Shown piece by piece: positions 1-8,107 of a stretch of 54,262 nucleotides of DNA. Numbering within the stretch: position 1 is the stretch's first letter; every line of letters starts with the position of its first letter. Both the position numbers and the translations under genes were made by a program. This stretch comes from a virus: the IMG/VR virus record IMGVR_UViG_3300025010_001927, positions 1 through 54,262 of that record; one strand, given 5' to 3'. The notes under the pieces are model-generated. The model ran no database searches and had not been told where the DNA came from. It saw only the letters and a program-made list of their open reading frames with translations.

Positions 1-50
1 AAGGGAACGGGATTTTAAGTCCCGCGTGGCTACCATTTCACCACCCCGGC
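1..50 (-). tRNA. tRNA-Leu (UAA), 3' part cut by the window edge
   Basis: Read on the minus strand the gene starts at 50 with acceptor GCCGGGG, followed by a D-arm (GGTGAAATGGTAGCCACGC) and an anticodon stem CGGGA/TCCCG enclosing a CTTAAAA loop, so the anticodon is UAA (complement of bases 15-17). The long variable arm and the 3' half lie outside the window. The acceptor, D-loop and anticodon loop match bacterial tRNA-Leu. It lies just downstream of a terminator (71-97) on the same strand and is most likely host DNA flanking the prophage. Confidence 0.85.
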
Positions 51-70
51 GTACACGTATATTTTAACTC

Positions 71-97
71 AAAAATCCCCGGCTGACCCGAGGATTT
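71..97 (-). terminator. Rho-independent terminator reading leftwards
   Basis: Bases 73-82 and 88-97 form a ten-pair stem (one G-T pair) around a five-base loop. On the minus strand it is followed by a run of five T. It lies between whatever is transcribed leftwards from 100-340 and the tRNA-Leu gene. If the element inserted at the tRNA-Gly 3' end, this could be the original tRNA-Gly terminator displaced to the left junction, which is an inference. Confidence 0.75.
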
Positions 98-98
98 A

Positions 99-111
99 AT
101 GGAGCTGGTGA
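99..111. other. candidate left attachment site (attL core)
   Basis: Plus-strand ATGGAGCTGGTGA here matches ATGGAGCGGGTGA at 54162-54174 (12 of 13), where it forms the 3' end of tRNA-Gly. Both copies have the same orientation and they bracket all phage genes. Large serine recombinases need only a short shared core, so this pair is a reasonable attL/attR guess. The match is short, and tRNA 3' ends resemble one another, so it may be coincidence. On the minus strand a 32-codon open frame (from an ATG near 195 to TAA at 97-99) also ends here and could be a truncated host gene. Confidence 0.3.
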
Positions 112-316
112 CCGTAATTGGCTCGAACCACTTTAGCCTGGGCGACTATATCACACCAGATCTTTTCTTTCAGCTCCAATCTCTTAAAGAACATATGGGC
201 ATTGATTCATTTGCCAATTATCAGTAACCCCATCCTCAGTATTTTACTTCTTTTTCCCCTGTCTACACAAGGTTGTTTCTATTACTTTCTGTTGTTGCGC
301 TGGTCTCGAGTTAGAT

Positions 317-330
317 GTATTGTATAATAC
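317..330. promoter_or_regulatory. palindrome overlapping a TATAAT box upstream of the AbrB-like gene
   Basis: GTATT-GTAT-AATAC is a perfect inverted repeat that contains TATAAT (323-328) on the plus strand, about 80 bases before the AbrB-like start. No good -35 box lies 17 bases upstream. A palindrome over a -10 box suggests an autoregulatory operator; this is inferred from position only. Confidence 0.4.
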
Positions 331-337
331 CTGTAAC

Positions 338-365
338 CTACATTAAAGATTATTCTTTATTGTAG
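338..365. promoter_or_regulatory. hairpin in the leader of the AbrB-like gene
   Basis: CTACA-T-TAAAGA (338-349) and TCTTTA-T-TGTAG (354-365) are inverted repeats with a single T-T mismatch and a four-base loop. On the plus strand GAGTATTTTT follows, so it may act as a terminator or attenuator. It sits between the TATAAT at 323-328 and the start codon at 408. Confidence 0.4.
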
Positions 366-407
366 GAGTATTTTTCCTTTTTAAGGAGCCTGCCTTTTCG
401 AATAACT

Positions 408-686
408 ATGAAAGATAAAAGCTCGAAGAAGCCACAATCTAAAATGACAGTCTTTGGGACCGCACCTGTAAGCTCGCGCGGTCAAATTGTCATACCTGCT
501 AAATTGCGTAAAGCACAAAACATTAATTCTGGTGATACCTTAATCTTTACCGGTAATCCTGATTCCGGCTACTTCCATGTGTTGAATGCCAACTCTTTCA
601 AAGGTTTTACTGATGATTTAAACAATCTCGTCTTCAACAATAAGCAGAAATCTGATCCTGCCAAAAAAGAGAAAAAAGACAAATAG
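408..686 (+). CDS. AbrB/SpoVT-type swapped-hairpin DNA-binding protein
   Basis: This 92-residue protein has one AbrB/MazE/SpoVT domain at about residues 14-55: a 'VSSRGQIVIPAKLRKA' strand-turn followed by 'GDTLIF', the family signature. The C-terminal 30 residues are lysine-rich and probably disordered. Such proteins dimerise and bind DNA as transition-state regulators or antitoxins. It is the only rightward gene at the left end and lies end-to-end with the holin-like gene at 689-937. No toxin partner is adjacent, so a regulator is the likelier role. ATG 408 lacks a clear Shine-Dalgarno site and has the AACTATG context that recurs in this window. A palindrome and a hairpin upstream (317-365) may be its control sites. 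Confidence 0.85.
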   Translation: MKDKSSKKPQSKMTVFGTAPVSSRGQIVIPAKLRKAQNINSGDTLIFTGNPDSGYFHVLNANSFKGFTDDLNNLVFNNKQKSDPAKKEKKDK

Positions 687-688
687 TT

Positions 689-937
689 TTATCGAAACAA
701 AAATCGAAAAACTAAGTCCACGATAATCATCGCAATTGAAGCTGTAACGCTAACTTTCACCGCTAAAGTACTCACTTTTATTTTCAAGTCAGTAACATCT
801 GTTTGTAATTGGTGTAAGTGGTTTTCTTTTATCTCCCTTAATTCTTTATTTACAAAACCAAATCCGCCATCTACTCGTTCTTCGAGTTTGGCAACACGTT
901 CGAGCATATTGATAGTATTGACTGGTTTATCACTCAT
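689..937 (-). CDS. small coiled-coil protein with C-terminal membrane segment (holin accessory-like)
   Basis: Eighty-two residues: a predicted coiled coil at about 10-55 with heptad-like Leu/Val spacing (VAKLEERVDGGFG, LQTDVTDLKIKV), then one hydrophobic helix at about 60-78 and a short basic tail. The layout resembles the XhlA-type accessory proteins that sit beside phage holins and lysins, though no specific family motif is visible. It is the last gene of the leftward virion/lysis operon, after the holin-like gene. A role in membrane lesion formation or lysis timing is inferred from topology and position only. Confidence 0.55.
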   Translation of the reverse strand: MSDKPVNTINMLERVAKLEERVDGGFGFVNKELREIKENHLHQLQTDVTDLKIKVSTLAVKVSVTASIAMIIVDLVFRFLFR

Positions 938-943
938 AGGACA

Positions 944-1165
944 TTAGTTCTCAATATATTCACCTGTTGTTAACCATTTTCTAACTGTGTTGACGACGAC
1001 TGACCAGAAGGCAACAACAATCGGAGTCCATTGACCGAAGTCGATATTGGGAATTTGTTCTGTCAAATATGTTAGAGCTGCTCCGAGTAGTGCAATTCCT
1101 AAACCCGTACCAAGTTTCTTCAAGTCGTCAATTGTCAGCTGATATTTTGGGCTGGTAACTATCAT
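944..1165 (-). CDS. holin-like membrane protein
   Basis: Seventy-three residues with two hydrophobic stretches (about 18-36 and 48-62) joined by a short polar turn, and charged ends. Size, topology and position directly after the M23 lysin fit a phage holin, which would permeabilise the cell membrane to release the lysin. The ATG at 1165 has an excellent AAAAGGAGGTG site six to seven bases upstream and overlaps the lysin stop by four bases, so the two are translationally coupled. No holin family can be named from sequence alone. Confidence 0.65.
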   Translation of the reverse strand: MIVTSPKYQLTIDDLKKLGTGLGIALLGAALTYLTEQIPNIDFGQWTPIVVAFWSVVVNTVRKWLTTGEYIEN

Positions 1166-2229
1166 AATTTTTCACCTCCTTTTGGTAATTTATTACTGAA
1201 ATACTGAACCACGAGAGAAAAAATCAATTGAGGAGTCGGAATAAGAGTACCTTTTTGACAAGCCTCAAATTGACCTTTGTATTGCTGTGCATCGTTGAGG
1301 GCTCTGCCCTTGGCTTTATTAGCCTCATCTAGCGCGCCCTCCAATACCCCTATACGAGCCTGAGCCAAGGGGAGTGCATCTGAGCCGTTTTTGAGCTGCT
1401 TATTTAATGCGTCAATCAGGGCTTTGTAGTACTTTTCCTTCTCTAGCAAATCCTTTTCGAGTCTGCCAACTTGTTCTACGCGGTTGCTAATCTCCTGGTT
1501 GGCTTTGTCGAGCTCGGCAGACTTATCGTTTAGCTTGTTAGATAGGTCAGTTTCACGACTTTTATACCCTCCGACAACACTCTTAATTCTGTCGCTGGGG
1601 GTAGTATTGGGGTCGTCTGAGATCTCTAAAATCTTCAGTGTCTCGGCCCATTTTGTGGCAGAAGAAACGACTTGCTCGTATTTAGTGCGCCATTCTGGAG
1701 TGTTTGGGACCAAACAACCTTCTGGGGTAGAAGTCACCCCTTTTTCCTTTTTATATTTTCTTAACTCGTCAAAAAATTCTTGTGGATTAATTGCTCCAAA
1801 GTAGCCATTGCTATAGTTATCACTTGTGAATTTACCGTTTGAAAGTTGCCCTCGCTTCACTGTCAGGTGCAGGTGACTTCCGGTACTATTGCCTGTATTG
1901 TCACTAATAGCCATCGCATCGCCTTCGTTCTTATTCTCAAAACTCTCAATAGACTTACAGTGCGCATAAGTTAATTTGTAAGTGTTATATAGCTGGATGA
2001 TTACTTCAAAGTACAGACCAAAGCCATCATTCCCTTCGTTGCCTTGAGCATAAAATTTGGATGGCCAAGAAGACAAAATGTTTCTAAAACCCTGGGGTGT
2101 GTCTGGAAACTTCGTCTTTAAATCCCAACCGTTATGTCCTTTCAGTCCAAACCTAGCATAATCTGCAGGGTTCTCTCCAAAGCCTTGGTTTAATTCAAAT
2201 GGTTCGATTGGTCTTGTTATGTCTGACAT
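1162..2229 (-). CDS. M23-family peptidoglycan endopeptidase (lysin)
   Basis: The first ~165 of 355 residues form a LytM/M23 zinc peptidase. Zinc and catalytic residues are visible: His32 and Asp36 (GHNGWD), His90 (YAHC), and His119-x-His121 (GSHLHL). M23 enzymes cut peptide cross-links in peptidoglycan. Residues ~190-320 are mostly charged coiled coil, and a hydrophobic patch lies near the C terminus. There is no signal peptide, so export would need the holin-like gene that overlaps it. The coiled coil is unusual for a free endolysin and could tether the enzyme to the virion. It follows the polyvalent-protein gene. Confidence 0.85.
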   Translation of the reverse strand: MSDITRPIEPFELNQGFGENPADYARFGLKGHNGWDLKTKFPDTPQGFRNILSSWPSKFYAQGNEGNDGFGLYFEVIIQLYNTYKLTYAHCKSIESFENKNEGDAMAISDNTGNSTGSHLHLTVKRGQLSNGKFTSDNYSNGYFGAINPQEFFDELRKYKKEKGVTSTPEGCLVPNTPEWRTKYEQVVSSATKWAETLKILEISDDPNTTPSDRIKSVVGGYKSRETDLSNKLNDKSAELDKANQEISNRVEQVGRLEKDLLEKEKYYKALIDALNKQLKNGSDALPLAQARIGVLEGALDEANKAKGRALNDAQQYKGQFEACQKGTLIPTPQLIFSLVVQYFSNKLPKGGEKL

Positions 2230-2235
2230 AGCTGT

Positions 2236-5200
2236 TTATCTATAAATAAGACTCTTGATACTTTGATTGTCTCCGGAACTAGCCCCTGGCTTCAATGGAA
2301 TAAGTGGTGATTTCTGTATATTGCCGTCAGTTTCTTGGGGAATGCCACCAGGCAGAGTTGTTTTTAGTAAGCGTTGCAAATCGCTTGCATTAAAAGTGAT
2401 GCTGCTTTGGAATAAGGCTGCTTCTTTTGGATCGTCTTTCATCAGTAGTGGCACAACCTGAGGTATCAGTTTCTCAGCCTCTGCATTCCAATTTAGAGCC
2501 ATTTGTTGTGCTTCTTGGAGGTTGCCTTCTTCTACCAGTTTTTTCATTTGTAAACGAGTTGTGTTGTACCCAACTTCAGCGTCGTATTTAATGTCCCAGG
2601 CAATGCGTTGCTTCTCACCACCGTGTGTTCTGTAAAAACGATCCATTGTTAGTCCAAGAACATCTGCAGGGCTCAACAGCTCGCGTGCTAGGCTCCCTGT
2701 AAGCCCGTAAACGGCGTGTGTGAGCTTCATAGGGCTTACACCGAGTGCTCGACCGATTGTGATGGCTAGATCGGGCGTTCTACTGTCATATTGCTCAGAT
2801 GGTGCTACTTTCTCTAACCTTCTAGGAACAACGGGAAAACCCGTAAAGAAGTTAGTATTAGTTGCGATTTCAACTGGCGTGCGTACTATCGGAGGCAGAG
2901 CACCCGAGAAGAAGGCTTGGGCGGAGAGTTCACCATCTCTGGTGAACGGAACAGGAGCCAATTGACTCATCCACTCCAGACCAAGTTTAAAGAGGTTTTG
3001 TGGTTCCTGTTTACGGACGTATTCGAAGGCATACATCAGGGGGTTGAAAAAGATCGCTCCGACATCGCCTTTAGGAATCTGAACCACTTTTGGTACTCGA
3101 TTGCCTTCGTCGTCTTTATCTTCGCCAACAATAACAATGAAGTAGGTGTCCTTTGCCCATTGTGGAATGTCATCCCACAATTCCTCATGGTTCATTACGT
3201 TGTAGAAATACGTGGCAATGCCAGGGAGAACAGTTAAGGCTATAGCCCTCGCAGTCGTCCGGATCGGATTATCTTTCATAACACGAGCTACGTTCAGCAG
3301 TCCTTGCCATCGAGCGTTAACAAACGGCACCCACATATTTATCAGCCGTGCTTCAACACCTGCTTTGGCAAAGTCGACTGTGACATTTCGGGCTTCAAAT
3401 GCTGCTTCGAGGGGAGTAGCTCCTTTACTAAGCGCCTTCTTATAAATTCCCAACCTTGGAGCAAGTTCGATAGCTTCGGAAAAGTTTCCTATCAACTCAA
3501 AGGGATTGAGAACTGCCTTTGTCCTTTCCATCCATCTGGGTCTGAATAATTGTTCAGAGGCAACTGCTAATCCTTTGGTTGACTCGATGTAGCTACCATA
3601 GCCACCTTGGTTTCTCATAAATTCGTCGTAGGCTTTTGACTCCCATTTAAACGCCGAGCGGAAACCATCTTTGAATCCTGACAGCCACACTGCAGGGTTA
3701 AAGCCATATTTGGAAACCATCGAGGCGGTTTGGTAATCACGGACTGCATTGGAGAGGGTGAAGGGGAAATAGAGAGTGGTTGTACCAGCTTTGAATGCTT
3801 TTGAAGACATCATGACTAACTTACCCATCAAGCCTGTCTCTGCTGGACTCATGGCGTGCATAGCTTCAGACAATTCTTTTGGCACAGCCCAGCGCGTCAC
3901 CTTACCACCGATAAATACACTAATTGACTCCCAATCCTGTGGGACATTTTCTTTATTGGGAAGAAACCTGATCAATCCTTTGGTCGCATCGGGGTGAGTC
4001 TTGCGTAGCTCCACGAGTTTCAGGGCTACTTTATTTCGCTCAACTAGGCTGACTGCTTTCGTGAGATTATCTATTACCGAGATAAATGGATCCCGAATGA
4101 CTTTATCCGTTCCTTCAAGGGCACTCACAACCCCTTGTTTACTCACTGAGAATGTTTCAGAGCCTACTGCCATCTTGTCTGCTTCTTCGAGCGTGGGTAT
4201 GTATTCCAAGACATGGAATGGTAGCCAATTTTTGTTTTTCTCTACAACAGCGTTGAAGGCTTTATTACTTAAGATACCCGAATCTCTCATAGGCTCCAAA
4301 ATTGCCTTAACCGCCCAATTCTGCATTCCGTTACCAACTTGCTGAAATGTTTGGAATGCTTTGTCACCAACCTTAGCCTTTAGTTCTTGAAGTGCTTTTT
4401 CTGCGGTATCTTGGGTGACTCCTAATGGATTTTCAACACCTCTGGCTGCTCTTTCAGCCGTTCTCTGGGCAAGCACATAACGGGTAAAGTCTGCGCGTAG
4501 TTTTCTAACCGGCTGAAGGGCGGTGTACAAGTCTCGGAAACTGCCTTCTACAATGCCGAAGCGTCCAGCGTACATTCGTGCACCAATATATGGACTGGAG
4601 TTAATGTCGATTAGCTTCCCTTGAAGTTTACTTACCTTGTTTTCAAATTCTCGGATAGGAGCAAAGCGATCAGTAAATAAACGAGGGAAAACTTGAATAG
4701 CTTTTTTAGCTTTATCCAAGAGATTTGCGGCTGGTGAGAGTTTCCCTACCATCGCATCTATCTGACTTAATGCACTTCCATCTGGAGGTGGCGGATCAGA
4801 TTCGATAGAGGACTCCTGCGGAGGTCTAGGAGGACTACCAGGTGGTGGATCTTTCACTTCATCAGCTCGAGGATGCTCTGAGGCAACTATCTGACCCTGA
4901 CGCCGTTTTTGAATCAATGTTGACTGCGATACATCCTTATTAGTGCTTTCAAGCTTTTCAAGCTCGGTTTCACCAGGAGCTCGATATTTGTCTCGTATTT
5001 CGGCAGCTTTGGCCGCTTTTTGATCTAAGACGGAGAATGATGTGCTTAGTGGAGTGGAGGGTTTGCCATCAACTAGGGGTACTACATTTTGTGGATCAAA
5101 AATAACCATCTGGTTTAAGCCTTTGACACCGTCATATCCTTTCTTTTGTAGAACTTCTCTAATTTTTTCGGGATCACCGTACTTAGTCGCTTCAGTGTAA

Positions 5201-6801
5201 AGCTCATCAATTTTGCCTGACCAATTGAAAAGTTTTAATCCTTTTTTAACCTTTGTATCTATTACTGTTCCATATAATTTTGCTCCTTCACCTCTTGGTG
5301 TAAGATCCAAGTAAACGCCCTTACCCATAACTCCTCCATAACCACTCGTTTTTCCAGAATCCGCCAAACTGAATCCTTCCTTTAAGATCTTTTCGGGAAC
5401 AGGAGTGCCATGTTTATATGTTTCTACACTTAGCTCAGTTGCTTCAGGTGCGCCTCCTTTTGAAGGAGTGACTGGTATCTTATTTTCCATAGCCACTGTC
5501 ACTAAATCAGCGTCAGTTAGTTCCGCAACTCGACCGAGTCTAGTTTTCGCTTCTTGTCCTCCAAGGGAGGTCACGATTTCGCTTCGTTGTGCATCGTTTA
5601 AGGTAGCTCGAATTGATAAACCTGCCGGCATATTACGAACAGCTCTGACAATAATGGCGCGTTTATCAGGGACATTTTTCCAGAGATCATAATAAAGGTC
5701 TTGAAATTCTTGCCTGAATGATTTTCCGGTGTAGCCAGTAGGATTGCTCACTTTTGCCAGGAATTCATAAGCTCTGTTGGCGGTGTTCCAAGCCTGGTTA
5801 AACTGTGTCATTTCCTGAGGTGTTTGATTAGCTTGAGCTGGGAATTGCTTAGTTATGCCGACTACTTTATTTTTCCAAGCTTGCTTAACCTGGTCTGCGG
5901 TTGCTTTTTCATTCACTCCTAAATATTCCAAGGCTTGGTTTTTGGTAATCTTCAACTGCTCACTAACCACTTTTTCGATTTGTTTCTCTATGGCTGGTTT
6001 GTTGGGAAGATACTTGGCTACTGCAAAATTGAGAGAGTGTAATCCCATCATAGCCGCCGTGTTTTTAAGAGCATCTTCGGTTGATTCACCCTTAATCAGA
6101 GATGTTACATATGTGGCCGGTCCAATGATCGCGGAGGATTTGAGAAAAGATGGTTTCATTCCGGCAATAGAGAAAGCTCCACCCAAGGCAAAATCACTAA
6201 CGAAGTCCTTTGTTCTTTGTTGTGCGTTTTTATATGATTCTTCTTTTTGAAGTTGTGTCAGTCCTGCAAAAGTAAGCCCATTTGATAACAGGCTAAATGT
6301 CTTTGGAGCTACTGTTGCGACTCTAGCAAGTAGAGGAACACCCTTGAGAGCTCCCTGGACCAGCCCGCCACCAACGACAAAGGTTCCAATAGTACCGAGG
6401 ACATTAAATTCAACCTCAGTCATATCTCCAGCCATTTTCTCAATATCGTTTGCATATTTGATTTCGGGATTCCACCAGCCAAAGGTAAGTGCTTGAGCCA
6501 AACCATCACCAGCACCCTTTAATGCTCCAACTGTTGCACTGGGGAGTCGTTCTAAAACATCTGTATCTCGGTCGCCTAAACCCAAGGTCTGTGCTGCTGC
6601 CTCAACATAGATACTTTTAAAGGGTTTGTACGAGCCACTGGTTGGACCTGGAATTGCAAATTCTGATTGCTCAGGAACCAATGGCTTAATCAAGTCGCCG
6701 AATTTTTGTTGAGCTTTCCCAAAAATACCACCGAGTGTTTGACTCGTATTCTGAATTGACGAGGTTATGTTTTTCTTGATTTGATTAAAAAAGTTATCCA
6801 T
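2236..6801 (-). CDS. giant phage polyvalent protein (J-like, ADP-ribosyltransferase-like and LPD38-like regions)
   Basis: The preferred ATG at 6801 follows the upstream stop by five bases and gives 1,521 residues. Residues ~70-230 contain Gly/Ala-rich hydrophobic helices that could enter membranes. Around 280-350 a J-domain-like segment (ALEYLGV, then FNQAWNTANRAYEFL) lacks the HPD tripeptide. Around 465-590 lies an ADP-ribosyltransferase-like fold: YKHGT, GKGVYL, AKLYG and YDGVKG. A Pro/Ser linker follows near 660-680. The C-terminal half resembles the large polyvalent protein-associated region LPD38 (WVPFVNARWQ near 1190, then a membrane-like helix). Polyvalent proteins are thought to be packaged and injected with phage DNA. 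Here the position after the fibre and inner-protein genes, with no tape measure, suggests an internal virion protein. Domain names are from motif recognition and were not computed. Confidence 0.7.
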   Translation of the reverse strand: MDNFFNQIKKNITSSIQNTSQTLGGIFGKAQQKFGDLIKPLVPEQSEFAIPGPTSGSYKPFKSIYVEAAAQTLGLGDRDTDVLERLPSATVGALKGAGDGLAQALTFGWWNPEIKYANDIEKMAGDMTEVEFNVLGTIGTFVVGGGLVQGALKGVPLLARVATVAPKTFSLLSNGLTFAGLTQLQKEESYKNAQQRTKDFVSDFALGGAFSIAGMKPSFLKSSAIIGPATYVTSLIKGESTEDALKNTAAMMGLHSLNFAVAKYLPNKPAIEKQIEKVVSEQLKITKNQALEYLGVNEKATADQVKQAWKNKVVGITKQFPAQANQTPQEMTQFNQAWNTANRAYEFLAKVSNPTGYTGKSFRQEFQDLYYDLWKNVPDKRAIIVRAVRNMPAGLSIRATLNDAQRSEIVTSLGGQEAKTRLGRVAELTDADLVTVAMENKIPVTPSKGGAPEATELSVETYKHGTPVPEKILKEGFSLADSGKTSGYGGVMGKGVYLDLTPRGEGAKLYGTVIDTKVKKGLKLFNWSGKIDELYTEATKYGDPEKIREVLQKKGYDGVKGLNQMVIFDPQNVVPLVDGKPSTPLSTSFSVLDQKAAKAAEIRDKYRAPGETELEKLESTNKDVSQSTLIQKRRQGQIVASEHPRADEVKDPPPGSPPRPPQESSIESDPPPPDGSALSQIDAMVGKLSPAANLLDKAKKAIQVFPRLFTDRFAPIREFENKVSKLQGKLIDINSSPYIGARMYAGRFGIVEGSFRDLYTALQPVRKLRADFTRYVLAQRTAERAARGVENPLGVTQDTAEKALQELKAKVGDKAFQTFQQVGNGMQNWAVKAILEPMRDSGILSNKAFNAVVEKNKNWLPFHVLEYIPTLEEADKMAVGSETFSVSKQGVVSALEGTDKVIRDPFISVIDNLTKAVSLVERNKVALKLVELRKTHPDATKGLIRFLPNKENVPQDWESISVFIGGKVTRWAVPKELSEAMHAMSPAETGLMGKLVMMSSKAFKAGTTTLYFPFTLSNAVRDYQTASMVSKYGFNPAVWLSGFKDGFRSAFKWESKAYDEFMRNQGGYGSYIESTKGLAVASEQLFRPRWMERTKAVLNPFELIGNFSEAIELAPRLGIYKKALSKGATPLEAAFEARNVTVDFAKAGVEARLINMWVPFVNARWQGLLNVARVMKDNPIRTTARAIALTVLPGIATYFYNVMNHEELWDDIPQWAKDTYFIVIVGEDKDDEGNRVPKVVQIPKGDVGAIFFNPLMYAFEYVRKQEPQNLFKLGLEWMSQLAPVPFTRDGELSAQAFFSGALPPIVRTPVEIATNTNFFTGFPVVPRRLEKVAPSEQYDSRTPDLAITIGRALGVSPMKLTHAVYGLTGSLARELLSPADVLGLTMDRFYRTHGGEKQRIAWDIKYDAEVGYNTTRLQMKKLVEEGNLQEAQQMALNWNAEAEKLIPQVVPLLMKDDPKEAALFQSSITFNASDLQRLLKTTLPGGIPQETDGNIQKSPLIPLKPGASSGDNQSIKSLIYR

Positions 6802-6806
6802 ATGTT

Positions 6807-7874
6807 TTAAACCCCGGGTGTAAATAAGCGTCTTAAGAATCCCATTACTCCTGGCTGGTTTTTTAACTGCCACTCCTCATCAATAATTTGTGTGGCGTTT
6901 TTACCTTTATCTGTTGAGACTTCTGATAGGTTTGTTTTAAGCTGATCGGCCGTAAATCCCTGCTTCCACGCAGATCTGATTTCATTTCGCAGATCGCCTT
7001 CGTTTACGGTGGTTGTTTGTGACTTACTTGAAGGTTCCTCATAAAGGGTAGTTTTACCTGAGGTGGCATCGAAATATCCAACTACATTACCGAATGCATC
7101 TTTAACTTGTTGTTTGGCATAAGTTCCACCGCCATCACCAGTTCTCATTCTGCTGGTCTGGGAGTCATATAGTTTTAGCTCAAACTCTTTTTCCCAACGC
7201 TCATCTTCTTTGGCAGAGGATAATTCTGAAGATCGTATTTGATTGTAGGTATTAAGCAGTCCTCCTAAAAATTGCAGATCATATCGAAGATTATTGAGCT
7301 TGGCTTCTTTACCTTGCGTTTCAGATGTGACTTTTCGAGTGATTTCACCAAGACGAGCGTTGTAATCCTCGGCTTTTGCGTTTCGTTCTTCAATCAGATT
7401 GCCAATTTTAGCGTTAGCAAACCTTTGAACTTCTCCAGATTCTCCAGTTATCGTGGCCGCTGAATATCCTGGGTTTTTGCGAATCTTACTAACCGATTCA
7501 TCTCTGACATTTTTTTCTTGAGAGATGCTTGTATCCAGCGAGCTAATGGTATCTTTAAGCTTGCCAAGTTCCGCTTTACCATATTCTTCGTCATATCGCC
7601 GAGTCAGGTAGCCTTCAAGGTCTGAGGACAAGTCTTGAGTTTGTTTGTAGGTGTCCTGAAATTTAATATTGAGTGTCCCTGCATCAAAACCAAGAATGCT
7701 GTCAGAACCACCTATCTGGGAAAGACCCGCACTCAAGCTGGCAACAGACTGCTGTTTTCCTGGTTCATCGCCCTCAGTCCAGACATCCTTACCACCAGAA
7801 TCAGTACCCCACCAACGCAGGGCTTTGCTTTGATTAGGTTGCCAATACCATCCACCGTATTGTTTATCTGCCAT
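6807..7874 (-). CDS. coiled-coil virion protein of unknown function
   Basis: This 355-residue protein starts with a Trp/Gly-rich segment (YGGWYWQPNQSKALRWWG), followed by a long region (~75-225) of predicted coiled coil rich in Lys, Glu, Asp and Ser, and a C-terminal helical part. I recognise no family. It sits between the fibre/96-residue pair and the polyvalent protein, where short-tailed phages keep internal ejection proteins. The ATG at 7874 has a GGAGGTGG site eight bases upstream and overlaps the preceding stop. Its stop lies five bases before the next start, implying coupling. Confidence 0.55.
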   Translation of the reverse strand: MADKQYGGWYWQPNQSKALRWWGTDSGGKDVWTEGDEPGKQQSVASLSAGLSQIGGSDSILGFDAGTLNIKFQDTYKQTQDLSSDLEGYLTRRYDEEYGKAELGKLKDTISSLDTSISQEKNVRDESVSKIRKNPGYSAATITGESGEVQRFANAKIGNLIEERNAKAEDYNARLGEITRKVTSETQGKEAKLNNLRYDLQFLGGLLNTYNQIRSSELSSAKEDERWEKEFELKLYDSQTSRMRTGDGGGTYAKQQVKDAFGNVVGYFDATSGKTTLYEEPSSKSQTTTVNEGDLRNEIRSAWKQGFTADQLKTNLSEVSTDKGKNATQIIDEEWQLKNQPGVMGFLRRLFTPGV

Positions 7875-8107
7875 TAGGAGCCACCTCCTTTCTCTGGCTG
7901 TTTAACTTCAGTTATTTCTCCAGATATAACATCGAAGTTATATTCTTTTTGACTATCGAGACCGTATTTGAAAAACTTACCAAGAAGCCACACCACTAAC
8001 TGAGAATCAAGTGCTTGAATAGTCAGCTGATGCTGCTTAATCATTTGCTTTCTTAATTGCAGTTCTTTTAAATCGGACTTATCTAATTTAATTTGTTTTT
8101 TCGACAT
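7874..8107 (-). CDS. small conserved-looking virion-operon protein
   Basis: Seventy-seven residues from the ATG at 8107, chosen because GAAAGGAGGTCGCAG lies right upstream; a longer frame to 8164 has no such site. The sequence is lysine-rich and helical at the N terminus (LDKSDLKELQLRKQMIKQHQL), has a hydrophobic stretch (LVVWLLGKFFKYG), and ends in a short acidic/Gly tail. No family recognised. Its start lies 20 bases inside the end of the fibre gene, so it is probably co-translated with it. It may be a fibre chaperone or an ejection-protein partner; that is a guess from position. Confidence 0.5.
   Translation of the reverse strand: MSKKQIKLDKSDLKELQLRKQMIKQHQLTIQALDSQLVVWLLGKFFKYGLDSQKEYNFDVISGEITEVKQPEKGGGS

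Noticed and set aside
100-160. A second tRNA or tmRNA 3' end at the left junction
   Set aside because: TCACCAGCTCCA looks like an acceptor end, but the T-arm is displaced by about five bases and no anticodon arm folds; treated as a possible attachment core instead.
118-327. 69-codon plus-strand open frame near the left edge
   Set aside because: Cys/Leu/Ser-rich with no ribosome site and no protein-like pattern; it overlaps the candidate attL and a promoter palindrome.
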